NCBI GenBank assembly: GCA_013811715.1
Contig: JACCUS010000024.1
Coordinates: 1-10,433, forward strand
Reading direction: 5' to 3'
Source of the DNA: Nocardioidaceae bacterium
Lineage (GTDB): Bacteria; Actinomycetota; Actinomycetes; Propionibacteriales; Nocardioidaceae
DNA: 10,433 nt
The translations under genes and the position numbers were made by a program. Positions 1-6,720 of the stretch are shown one piece after another. Every line of letters starts with the position of its first letter. Position 1 is the stretch's first letter. A model generated the notes under the pieces. The model ran no database searches. It had not been told where the DNA came from and saw only the letters and a list, made by a program, of their open reading frames with translations.

Positions 1-45
1 AACGAACCCGGCAGGCGTCAGCTGCCTCGTGCGAAGATCGGTGCC

Positions 46-1088
46 GTGCCCGCGCCTGCGTTCCTTCCCTCCGCGAAGCTGTCCGGCGCCTTCTACCGCG
101 AGGCCGTGCTCCCGCTGCTCGGAGGGCGGGCGCACGCCGCGGCGTTGCTCGGATGGGGATCCGATGTGCTTGGGTACGACACCGAGCGGTCCACCGACCA
201 CGGATGGGGCCCGCGACTGCTGGTGTTCGTCGACGAAGAGGAGGGGAGCGACGACCTCAGGAGCCAGCTCGAGATACGGCTGCCGGAACAGTTCCGGGGG
301 TGGCCGGTTCGGTTCGGCTGGGACGCCGTGTCACGCATCACGTCGAGATCACGACCCTCCCGAGCTGGCTGGTCGGTCAGCTGGGCGTGGACGCGACCGA
401 CGGCATGTCCGTCCTCGACTGGCTGCTCACCCCGCAGCAACGGCTGCTCGGCGTCGTCGCCGGGGCGGTGTACGCGGACGACTCGGGCGCAGTCGGCAAC
501 GTGCGACGGGCTCTGTCCTGGTATCCGGACCAGGTGTGGCGCTGGTTGCTTGCGTGCCAATGGCACCGGCTGGGGCAGGAGGAGGCCTTCGTGGCCCGCA
601 CCGCCGAGGTCTGTGACGAGGTCGGTTCGGCGGTGACCGCTGCCAGGCTGGTCCGAGAGCTGATGCGCCTGGCGTTGCTGCTGGAGCGCCGGTACGCGCC
701 ATACCAGAAGTGGCTCGGCACGGCGTTCGCGCGCCTCCCGCACCCCGACAACCTGCCAGCCCTTCTGGCCGAGGCGTTGCACGCTCCCGACGTCGCTCGG
801 CGCGAGTGCGCGCTGGGCGGGGCCTACACCGCGCTCGCCCGCCGCCACAACGAAGCCTGCCTGACCAGTCCGCTCGAGCCGACCCTCAGCAGGTACTACG
901 AACAGCCCGCGTGCGTGCTGATGGCCGACCGCTTCAACCAGGCATGCCTGGCGACCGTGACCGACCCCGTTTTGCGCTCACTGCCCCTCGTGGGGGCTGT
1001 CGACCAGGTGGTGGACAGCCCCGACGTGCTGTCGACGCCGAGCTGCTACCGACGCCTCGCGGGCCTCTACTCCGACCGGGAGATCTAG
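46..1088 (+). pseudogene. DUF4037 nucleotidyltransferase-like protein, frameshifted
   Basis: The reading is split over two frames. Frame 1 (from GTG 46) encodes the N-terminus, with the motif GWGSDVLGYDTERSTDHGWG at residues 36-55, followed by VRFGWDAV. The other frame takes over at about 333 and carries HHVEITTLPSW, a helical middle and an end at TAG 1086-1088. Together they give one continuous DUF4037-like protein of about 346 residues, so a net one-base loss (or two-base gain) lies at about 322-336. The family has a nucleotidyltransferase-like N-terminus; its substrate is unknown. From memory the motif usually reads DHDWGPR, and here it is DHGWGPR, which would remove an acidic residue. Frame 1 is open back to base 1 and no clear Shine-Dalgarno precedes GTG 46, so the start could be further upstream. 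The gene is convergent with the ABC exporter. The break may be real decay or an indel error in the sequence. Confidence 0.75.
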
Positions 1089-1149
1089 TGGGTGGTCCGT
1101 CGACCTCTGACGCGAAATGAAAGCCGGAGCCAGCACTGTGCAGTCGTTT

Positions 1150-1287
1150 GCGACTCCTCGCGGGTGCGTTTGCGACTCCTCGCCGGTGCGTTCGCGACTC
1201 CTCGCGGGGTGGGGTGCGTTCGCGACCCCTCGCGGGTGCGTTCGCGACCCCTCGCGGGTGCACTTGTGACCCCTCGCGGGTGCGGTG
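1150..1287. repeat. Six-copy tandem repeat of about 22 bp with internal palindromes
   Basis: Six units are visible: 1150-1171, 1172-1193, 1194-1221 (28 bp, with a 6-bp insertion), 1222-1243, 1244-1265 and 1266-1287. Each begins like GCGACYCCTCGCGGGTGCG followed by a T-rich end. With the preceding base, units 3 to 5 contain CGCGA-4 nt-TCGCG, a perfect 5-bp stem with a 4-nt loop. Units 1 and 2 keep a 4-bp stem and unit 6 is degenerate. Units 1-3 read ACTCC and units 4-6 read ACCCC. A further small inverted repeat, AGTCG-TTTG-CGACT, sits at the left edge (1142-1155). The array fills most of the gap between two convergent genes and ends just before the exporter stop codon, so it could help terminate or process both transcripts. 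There is no T-tract of the intrinsic-terminator kind. ORFs across it have repetitive translations and are not genes. Confidence 0.9.
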
Positions 1288-1288
1288 G

Positions 1289-3181
1289 TCAAAGCGAGGT
1301 CAGGGCCGAGTCGTCGGCGTCTGCGGCGAACTGGGTGCGGTACAGGTCGGCGTACAGACCGCCAGCGGCGAGCAGATCGCGATGAGTGCCGCGCTCGACG
1401 ATCCGCCCCTCGTCGACGACCAGGATCTCGTCGGCGTGTCGGACGGTCGACAGCCGATGCGCGATAACCAGCGACGTCCGGTTCTCCAACGCGGTGTCGA
1501 GCGCTCGCCGCACCGCGACCTCGGACTCGCTGTCGAGATGGGCGGTCGCCTCGTCGAGGACGATGATTCGCGGCGCCTTCAGGAGCAGCCGGGCGATGGC
1601 CAGCCTCTGACGCTCACCACCGCTCAGACGGTAGCCACGATCACCGACGACCGTGTCGAGCCCGTCGGGCAGCGAGCCGACCAGGCCCCACACCTGAGCA
1701 CCTCTGAGCGCGGCGACCATGTCTGGCTCGGTGGCGTCGGGTCGTGCGTACAGCAGGTTCGCCCGGATCGTGTCGTGGAACATGTGCGCGTCTTGGGTGA
1801 CATAGCCCACCGCGTCGTGCAGAGACGCCAACGTTACGTCCCTGACGTCCTCACCGCCCACTCGCACCGAGCCGGCGCTCACGTCGTACAGCCGGGCCAC
1901 CAGGTGGGTCAGGGTGGTCTTGCCCGCGCCCGACGGGCCCACCAGGGCCACCATCTGCCCCGCTCCGATGTCGAAGCTCACGTCGTGCAACACCTGGCTG
2001 CTGGGTCGGCCGTCCTTGCGGGCCGCCGCCTCGAGGCTTGCCAGTGACACCTCGTCGGAGGACGGGTAGCGGAAGTCGACGTTCGCGAACCGAACGGTCG
2101 CGGGATTGTCGGCCAGCGCCTTCGCGTGCGGCTGCTCGCGGATCATCGGCACCAGGTCGAGCACCTCGAAGACCCGCTCGAACGACACCATCGCGGTCAT
2201 GATGTCCACCCGGACGTTCGACAGCGACGTCAGCGGACCGTAGAGACGACCCATCAGAGCTGCGAGCGCGAGCAGGGTCCCGACGCTCACATGTTCGGCG
2301 ATCGCCAGATGCCCGCCGATGCCGTAGACCAAAGCGGTGGCCAGCGAGGCCACCAGGGTCAGAGCACTGTAGAAGATCCGCCCGGTCATCGCGATCCGGA
2401 TGCCCAGGTCCCGCACCGTTGCGGACCGCTCGGAGAATTCGTGTTGCTCCTCCACAGGCCGGCCGAAGAGCTTCACGAGCATGGCGCCGCCGACGTTGAA
2501 GCGTTCGGTCATCATCGTCGACATGCCGGCGTTGGTCTCCATCTGCTCTCGGGTGAGCCCGGCCAGCCGGCGTCCCGCCCACTTCGCCGGCCACAAGAAG
2601 AGCGGCAGCATCATCAGCGCGAGCAAGGTGATCTGCCACGACAAGATGAGCATCGTCACCGCCACCAACACCAAGACGATGACGTTGCTGACCACGCCGG
2701 AAAGTGTCGAGGTGAAGGCCCGCTGCGCCCCGATGACGTCGTTGTTCAACCGGGAGACGAGCGACCCGGTGTGGGTGCGAGAGAAGAACGCCAGCGGCAT
2801 CTCCTGCACGTGACCGAACACCTGGGTTCGCAGGTCATAGATCAGCCCCTCCCCGATTCGGGAGGAGTACCAACGCTGAGCCAGTGTCAAGACCGCCTCG
2901 GCCACCGCGAGGCCTGCGATGACCAGTGCCAGTAACGTCACCAGCGACCCGTCGCCCTGCAACACGCCGTCATCGACGATCTTCTTGAACAGCAACGGCG
3001 TGGCCACAATCAGCGCGGAGGCGATGATCACCAGCCCGAGGAAGGCGAGGATCTGCCGCATGTACGGCTTCGCGAACGCCAGCACCCGACGCGTCGTACC
3101 CGGAGCCAGCTTGTCGCCGTCCTTGGTCGGGTCTTGGCGGCTGAACTGGTGCATCATCCGCATGGTGTTGTGACTGCTCAT
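1289..3181 (-). CDS. ABC exporter, fused transmembrane and ATPase half-transporter
   Basis: This 630-residue half-transporter fits the type IV (MsbA/ABCB-like) exporters in length and layout. The N-terminal 30 residues are polar. A six-helix membrane domain spans roughly residues 35-330, with clear hydrophobic stretches near 45-65, 80-100, 163-198 and 270-310. The nucleotide-binding domain follows: A-loop Tyr372, Walker A GPSGAGKTT 415-423, Q-loop Gln463, signature LSGGE 519-523, Walker B IIVLDE 539-544 and H-loop His575. All ATPase residues are intact. It should work as a homodimer or with a partner half outside the window; the substrate cannot be told from sequence. An insert of roughly 20 residues lies between the A-loop and the next strand (about 375-395). 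It is the last gene of the ABC-F/crotonase/exporter operon, 21 nt after the crotonase stop. GGTGAGG sits just upstream of ATG 3181. TGA is at 1289-1291. Confidence 0.93.
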   Translation of the reverse strand: MSSHNTMRMMHQFSRQDPTKDGDKLAPGTTRRVLAFAKPYMRQILAFLGLVIIASALIVATPLLFKKIVDDGVLQGDGSLVTLLALVIAGLAVAEAVLTLAQRWYSSRIGEGLIYDLRTQVFGHVQEMPLAFFSRTHTGSLVSRLNNDVIGAQRAFTSTLSGVVSNVIVLVLVAVTMLILSWQITLLALMMLPLFLWPAKWAGRRLAGLTREQMETNAGMSTMMTERFNVGGAMLVKLFGRPVEEQHEFSERSATVRDLGIRIAMTGRIFYSALTLVASLATALVYGIGGHLAIAEHVSVGTLLALAALMGRLYGPLTSLSNVRVDIMTAMVSFERVFEVLDLVPMIREQPHAKALADNPATVRFANVDFRYPSSDEVSLASLEAAARKDGRPSSQVLHDVSFDIGAGQMVALVGPSGAGKTTLTHLVARLYDVSAGSVRVGGEDVRDVTLASLHDAVGYVTQDAHMFHDTIRANLLYARPDATEPDMVAALRGAQVWGLVGSLPDGLDTVVGDRGYRLSGGERQRLAIARLLLKAPRIIVLDEATAHLDSESEVAVRRALDTALENRTSLVIAHRLSTVRHADEILVVDEGRIVERGTHRDLLAAGGLYADLYRTQFAADADDSALTSL

Positions 3182-3202
3182 CGCCTCACCGGTAACACTG
3201 GT

Positions 3203-4000
3203 TCAGAGCTCGTTGTTCCCGGTCCACGTCGCCGGCAGGGCGCGGATCCGGTCGACCTGGGCGGAGCGTTCTGCGCTGAGCTGGTCGGGAAAGCTGCGCG
3301 CGGCCGCCGTCCGCAGCAGTGCCTTTGTCGCCGTGACCGCATCGTGTGGTGGGGCGATCAGGGCGGCGGCGAGGTCGGCGACCGTTCCGTCAAGATCCTC
3401 CCTGGGTACGACGATCGTCGCCAACCCGAGATGACGCGCCTCGTCGGCGTCGATCCACCGACCAGTGACACACACCTCGAGAGCTCGGGAATAGCCGATC
3501 GCCTCTACCAGCGGCTGGGTGCCGCCGAGGTCGGGGACCAGCCCGAGTGACGTCTCACGCATCGCGAACCTGGCGTCCTCCGCCAAGACGCGCAGGTCAC
3601 ATGCCAGCGCCAGCTGGAACCCGGCGCCGACCGCGTGCCCCTGCACGGCGGCGATCGTGACCACGTCGGGCCGGCGCCACCAGCCGAAGGCCTCCTGGAA
3701 CGTAGCGACGGTCTCCGTCAGCGCCCGGTCGTCAAGTCGCTCCAGGTGGGCCAGAGAGATGTCGCCTGGGACAGCAGGGGGTGCGAGCATCCGGCGGTCG
3801 AGACCGGAGCTGAACGACTCACCCTCTGCACGTAACACCACGACTCGCGCACCGGACGGCAACGACTCACCGATCTCAGCGAGCGTCGCCCACATCCGCG
3901 GCGTCTGGGCATTGCCGGTCTCGGGGCGGCAAAGTGTGATCGTGACGACGGCGTCGTCGACATCGAAGCGCAGGCCGACGTCCTCGCACTGATCGGTCAT
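3203..4000 (-). CDS. Enoyl-CoA hydratase/isomerase family (crotonase fold) protein
   Basis: The 265 residues match a typical crotonase length. The first oxyanion-hole segment is SSGLD (64-68) and the second is GHAVGAGFQLALACD (121-135), followed by LGLVPDLGGTQ (152-162). Compared with rat mitochondrial enoyl-CoA hydratase, the position of Glu144 is Gln129 here, while the Glu164 position is kept as Glu149. Classical hydratases use both glutamates, so the enzyme may be an isomerase or another acyl-CoA enzyme. The position relative to the ABC-F gene recalls M. tuberculosis echA12 (Rv1472) beside Rv1473, though I cannot confirm orthology. It starts 33 nt after the ABC-F stop and ends 21 nt before the exporter. 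The bases before ATG 4000 (CTTCCCCTT) contain no Shine-Dalgarno, so translation probably depends on coupling or another mechanism. It is expected to be cytosolic and to act on acyl-CoA thioesters. Confidence 0.92.
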   Translation of the reverse strand: MTDQCEDVGLRFDVDDAVVTITLCRPETGNAQTPRMWATLAEIGESLPSGARVVVLRAEGESFSSGLDRRMLAPPAVPGDISLAHLERLDDRALTETVATFQEAFGWWRRPDVVTIAAVQGHAVGAGFQLALACDLRVLAEDARFAMRETSLGLVPDLGGTQPLVEAIGYSRALEVCVTGRWIDADEARHLGLATIVVPREDLDGTVADLAAALIAPPHDAVTATKALLRTAAARSFPDQLSAERSAQVDRIRALPATWTGNNEL

Positions 4001-4033
4001 AAGGGGAAGCGTAGACGCTGGGCGTCGAGCGAC

Positions 4034-5632
4034 TCAGGCCAGCGAGATCAGCTCGACGTACCCGTCGTTCCAAAGGTCCTCATCGCCTTCGGGCAAGATC
4101 AGCACCCGGTCCGGTTCGAGCGCCTCCACCGCACCCTCGTCATGGGTCACCAGCACGACGGCCCCCTCGTAGCTACGGATGGCCGCAAGCACCTCAGCCC
4201 GGCTGGCCGGGTCCAGGTTGTTGGTGGGCTCGTCGAGCAGCAGCACATTGGCGGCCGACACCACCAGGGTCGCCAACGCGAGCCGCGTCTTCTCACCCCC
4301 GGACAGCACCCTGGCGGGTTTGTGCGCGTCATCGCCGGAGAAGAGGAACGCCCCGAGCACACCGCGCGCCTGCGTCTCGGTGAGCGCCGACGCCGCGGAC
4401 TGCAGGTTCTCAAAGACCGTCCGTGTGAGGTCGAGGGTCTCGTGCTCCTGCGCGTAGTAACCCAGTTTCACACCGTAGCCTGGCAGGACCTTTCCCGTAT
4501 CGGGCTCGTCCAAGCCGCTCAGTATGCGCAACAGCGTCGTCTTGCCGGCCCCGTTGAGCCCCAAGACGACGACTCGGCTCCCCTTGTCCACTGCCAGATC
4601 GACGTCGGTGAACACCTCCAGCGATCCGTAGGACTTCGACAGCTCCTCGGCCATCAACGGCGTCTTGCCGCACGGCGCGGGAGAGGGGAACGTGATTCTC
4701 GCGACCTTGTCACTTCGCCGCTCCGCCTCCAACCCGCCGAGCAACCGCTCGGCCCGGCGAGTCATGTTGTGTGCCGCGGTCGCCTTCGTCGCCTTGGCGC
4801 GCATCTTGTCGGCCTGTGCCATCAGGGCCGTCGCCTTCTTCTCGGCGTTGGCGCGCTCTCGCTTGCGTCGGCGTTCATCGGTCTCCCGCTGCTGCAGGTA
4901 CCTCGACCAGCCCACGTTGTAGACATCGACCTCCGCCCGGTTCGCGTCGAGGTGGAAGACCCTCGTGATGGTCCGCTCGAGGAGCGAGGCGTCGTGGCTG
5001 ATCACCACCAGGCCGCCCTGATGAGACTTGAGAAACTCTCGCAGCCAACCGATGGAGTCGGCGTCGAGATGGTTGGTCGGTTCGTCCAGCAGTAGCGTCT
5101 CGGCGCCGGAGAACAAGATCCTGGCCAGCTCGACCCGCCGCCGCTGTCCGCCAGACAATGTCTGCAGCGGCTGCCCAAGCACCCGGTCGGGCAGCCCGAG
5201 ACTGGCCGCGATCTGGGCAGCCTCCGACTCGGCCGAGAAGCCCCCCGCGGCATGCAGCTCGGCGTCCGCATTGGTGTACCGGCGCATCGCCAACTGCTGC
5301 GTTGCGGGGTCGTGACTCCCCATCTGCTGCTCCGAATGGCGTAGTCGACGTACGACGTCATCGATGCCGCGCGCGGACAGGATCCGATCGCGCGCGAGCA
5401 CCTGGAGGTCACCGGTACGGGGATCTTGCGGCAGGTAGCCGACCGACCCGGCGCGGGTCACCGCACCGGCTGCGGGCTGGGCCTCCCCCGCCAACACCTT
5501 GGTCATCGTCGTCTTGCCGGCGCCGTTGCGCCCCACCAGCCCCACTTTGTCGCCAGCGCCGATGCGAAACGTCGCGTCATCGACGAGCACGCGTGCGCCA
5601 ACTCGGATGTGCAGGTTGCGTGCGGTGATCAT
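4034..5632 (-). CDS. ABC-F family ATPase (ribosome-associated translation factor)
   Basis: Counting from ATG 5632, the 532 residues hold two ABC ATPase domains and no membrane segments, the hallmark of ABC-F proteins. Domain 1 has Walker A GRNGAGKTT (34-42), LSGGQ (159-163) and LLLDEPTNHLD (180-190). A charged Arg/Lys/Ala-rich linker lies at about 245-305. Domain 2 has Walker A GLNGAGKTT (358-366), LSGGE (444-448) and LLLDEPTNNLD (464-474). ABC-F proteins bind the ribosomal E site and use the linker to reach the P-site tRNA or peptidyl-transferase centre, as translation factors or antibiotic-protection proteins; which role applies here is not evident. Rv1473 of M. tuberculosis is a comparable neighbour of echA12. 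An in-frame ATG at 5674 would add 14 residues. I prefer 5632 because the homologues I recall begin at the MIT- position. Neither start has a good Shine-Dalgarno. It is the first gene of a three-gene operon. Confidence 0.93.
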   Translation of the reverse strand: MITARNLHIRVGARVLVDDATFRIGAGDKVGLVGRNGAGKTTMTKVLAGEAQPAAGAVTRAGSVGYLPQDPRTGDLQVLARDRILSARGIDDVVRRLRHSEQQMGSHDPATQQLAMRRYTNADAELHAAGGFSAESEAAQIAASLGLPDRVLGQPLQTLSGGQRRRVELARILFSGAETLLLDEPTNHLDADSIGWLREFLKSHQGGLVVISHDASLLERTITRVFHLDANRAEVDVYNVGWSRYLQQRETDERRRKRERANAEKKATALMAQADKMRAKATKATAAHNMTRRAERLLGGLEAERRSDKVARITFPSPAPCGKTPLMAEELSKSYGSLEVFTDVDLAVDKGSRVVVLGLNGAGKTTLLRILSGLDEPDTGKVLPGYGVKLGYYAQEHETLDLTRTVFENLQSAASALTETQARGVLGAFLFSGDDAHKPARVLSGGEKTRLALATLVVSAANVLLLDEPTNNLDPASRAEVLAAIRSYEGAVVLVTHDEGAVEALEPDRVLILPEGDEDLWNDGYVELISLA

Positions 5633-5701
5633 GGCGAGTGCGCGGTGAGCCTTCCGGGGCGTCGACGTGCCCATCGGAGGTTTGCGGGCAGGATGCCGTT
5701 C

Positions 5702-5707
5702 AGGCTA
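5702..5707 (-). promoter_or_regulatory. Candidate -10 box for the ABC-F operon
   Basis: Read on the minus strand the bases are TAGCCT, which fits the actinobacterial -10 pattern TANNNT. A start of transcription about 7 nt downstream would fall near 5695, ahead of both possible ABC-F start codons. No convincing -35 hexamer is visible. This assignment rests on pattern and position alone. Confidence 0.3.
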
Positions 5708-5728
5708 CAGGGCAGGATTTCGCATTGA

Positions 5729-5761
5729 GCCGGGCGGCGCAGCCATGTCGATCCGCCCGGC
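5729..5761. promoter_or_regulatory. 9-bp perfect inverted repeat in the divergent spacer, operator candidate
   Basis: GCCGGGCGG (5729-5737) and CCGCCCGGC (5753-5761) are exact reverse complements separated by 15 nt. The element lies between the two candidate divergent -10 boxes. Its centre is about 50 nt from the likely ABC-F transcription start and about 63 nt from that of the hydrolase. GGCGCAG also occurs twice as a direct repeat (5736-5742 and 5759-5765). The position between divergent genes fits an operator better than a terminator, but high-GC DNA makes such repeats more likely by chance. No regulator gene is adjacent. Confidence 0.4.
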
Positions 5762-5796
5762 GCAGTTCCGACGTAGGAGGAGAGGGTCAATCAACT

Positions 5797-5802
5797 TAGG
5801 GT
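5797..5802 (+). promoter_or_regulatory. Candidate -10 box for the hydrolase gene, possibly leaderless
   Basis: TAGGGT fits the actinobacterial -10 consensus TANNNT. Six to seven nt further on are two adjacent in-frame GTG codons (5808 and 5811), so the mRNA may begin at or very near the start codon. A purine-rich GGAGGAGAGGG lies further upstream (5777-5787). It looks like a Shine-Dalgarno but is more than 20 nt from the GTG. No clear -35 is seen. Confidence 0.4.
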
Positions 5803-5810
5803 GGTGCGTG

Positions 5811-6656
5811 GTGAGAGAGACAGATCTGCAGCTGGGCGACGGGCGCACGCTGCACGTGTACGACACGGGGACGGATGGCGCGGCCGGTCGCCTCGCTGTT
5901 TTCTGGCACCACGGCACGCCGAACATCGGCAGCCCTCCCGAGCCCCTCTTCGCGACGGCCGACCGGCTCGGTATCCGGTGGGTGTCCTACGATCGGCCGG
6001 GATACGGCGGATCGACGCCTCACCGAGGCCGGGACGTGGCGTCCGCGGCCGCTGATGTCTCCAGCGTCGCCCACGCGCTAGGCATCGACAGGTTCGCCGT
6101 GATGAGCCACTCCGGTGGCGGGCCCCACGCGCTGGCCTGCGCGGCCCTGCTCCCCGACCGGGTCCGTGCAGTGACCATCGTCGCCGGGATCGCCCCGTAC
6201 GGCGCCGAGGGGCTCGACTACTTCGCGGGCATGGCACCCGCTGGCGTGGCATCGCTGCACGCCGCTGTGGCCGGGCGCGCGGCGAAGGAGGCGTACGAGG
6301 CGACGGCCACCGAGGAGGATCCGGGATTTATCCCGGCCGATCTCGCTGCCCTCGGCGGGGAATGGTCCTGGTTCATGAAGGTGGTCGGTCCCGCCATGGC
6401 GGCCGGACCGGGCGGGCTGATCGACGACGATCTTGCCTACGTCGCCCCATGGGGATTCGACCCCGCCCAGGTGACGGCGCCGACGTTGATCTTGCACGGC
6501 GGCCGTGATCGCGTCGTGCCGAGCACGCACGGCGAGTGGCTCGCCGGCCGCTTGCCCTCGGCAGAAGTGCGGCGGTCTCCGGAGGACGGACACATCTCGA
6601 TCCTCAACTCCGCCGAGGCGGCGCTGGAGTGGCTGCGCGAGCATGCCGACCAGTAG
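5811..6656 (+). CDS. Alpha/beta-fold hydrolase
   Basis: From GTG 5811 the 281-residue product has the usual alpha/beta hydrolase layout. The oxyanion region is HHGTPN (33-38), followed by SYDRPGYGGS (59-68), a nucleophile elbow SHSGG around Ser101, the acid Asp233 in LHGGRDRVV, and the base His261 in PEDGHISIL. The elbow is S-x-S-x-G rather than the usual G-x-S-x-G. There is no signal peptide or membrane segment, so it is probably cytosolic. The substrate is unknown; esterase, lactonase, epoxide or haloalkane chemistry cannot be separated by eye. The frame is open further upstream, with an ATG at 5745. I place the start at 5811 (or 5808) because MRETDLQLGDGRTLH looks like the normal family N-terminus and a -10 box sits just before it. 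It is a single gene, divergent from the ABC-F operon and convergent with the acVLRF gene 64 nt away. Confidence 0.88.
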   Translation: MRETDLQLGDGRTLHVYDTGTDGAAGRLAVFWHHGTPNIGSPPEPLFATADRLGIRWVSYDRPGYGGSTPHRGRDVASAAADVSSVAHALGIDRFAVMSHSGGGPHALACAALLPDRVRAVTIVAGIAPYGAEGLDYFAGMAPAGVASLHAAVAGRAAKEAYEATATEEDPGFIPADLAALGGEWSWFMKVVGPAMAAGPGGLIDDDLAYVAPWGFDPAQVTAPTLILHGGRDRVVPSTHGEWLAGRLPSAEVRRSPEDGHISILNSAEAALEWLREHADQ

Positions 6657-6720
6657 TGCCCGTGGGGCGTCGTCATCTCTCCTGCACCTCGACACCAGAC
6701 GCTGACTCGCGCCCGTCCCG

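Noticed and set aside
1..45. Hairpin GGCAG-7 nt-CTGCC upstream of the DUF4037 gene as a terminator
   Set aside because: A 5-bp stem is expected by chance in such GC-rich DNA, and there is no T-tract.
318..340. Programmed ribosomal frameshift in the DUF4037 gene
   Set aside because: No slippery heptamer or obvious downstream stimulatory structure, and the family is not known for recoding.
1150..1287. CRISPR array
   Set aside because: The units are contiguous or nearly so with no unique spacers, and there are no cas genes.
934..1292. Minus-strand ORFs through the repeat (repeated RGVAN-type translation)
   Set aside because: The repetitive peptide arises from the tandem DNA repeat, and the ORFs overlap the ends of two homology-supported genes.
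1148..2047. Plus-strand ORF of 299 codons opposite the exporter
   Set aside because: It is antisense to the conserved ATPase domain and has no recognisable domain; it is a high-GC shadow.
4142..5095. Plus-strand ORF of 317 codons
   Set aside because: It lies wholly antisense to the ABC-F gene, whose motifs are intact.
6657..6720. Terminator between the hydrolase and the acVLRF gene
   Set aside because: Only a weak GGGCG/CGCCC pairing with a loop of over 40 nt is seen; no compact hairpin or T-tract.
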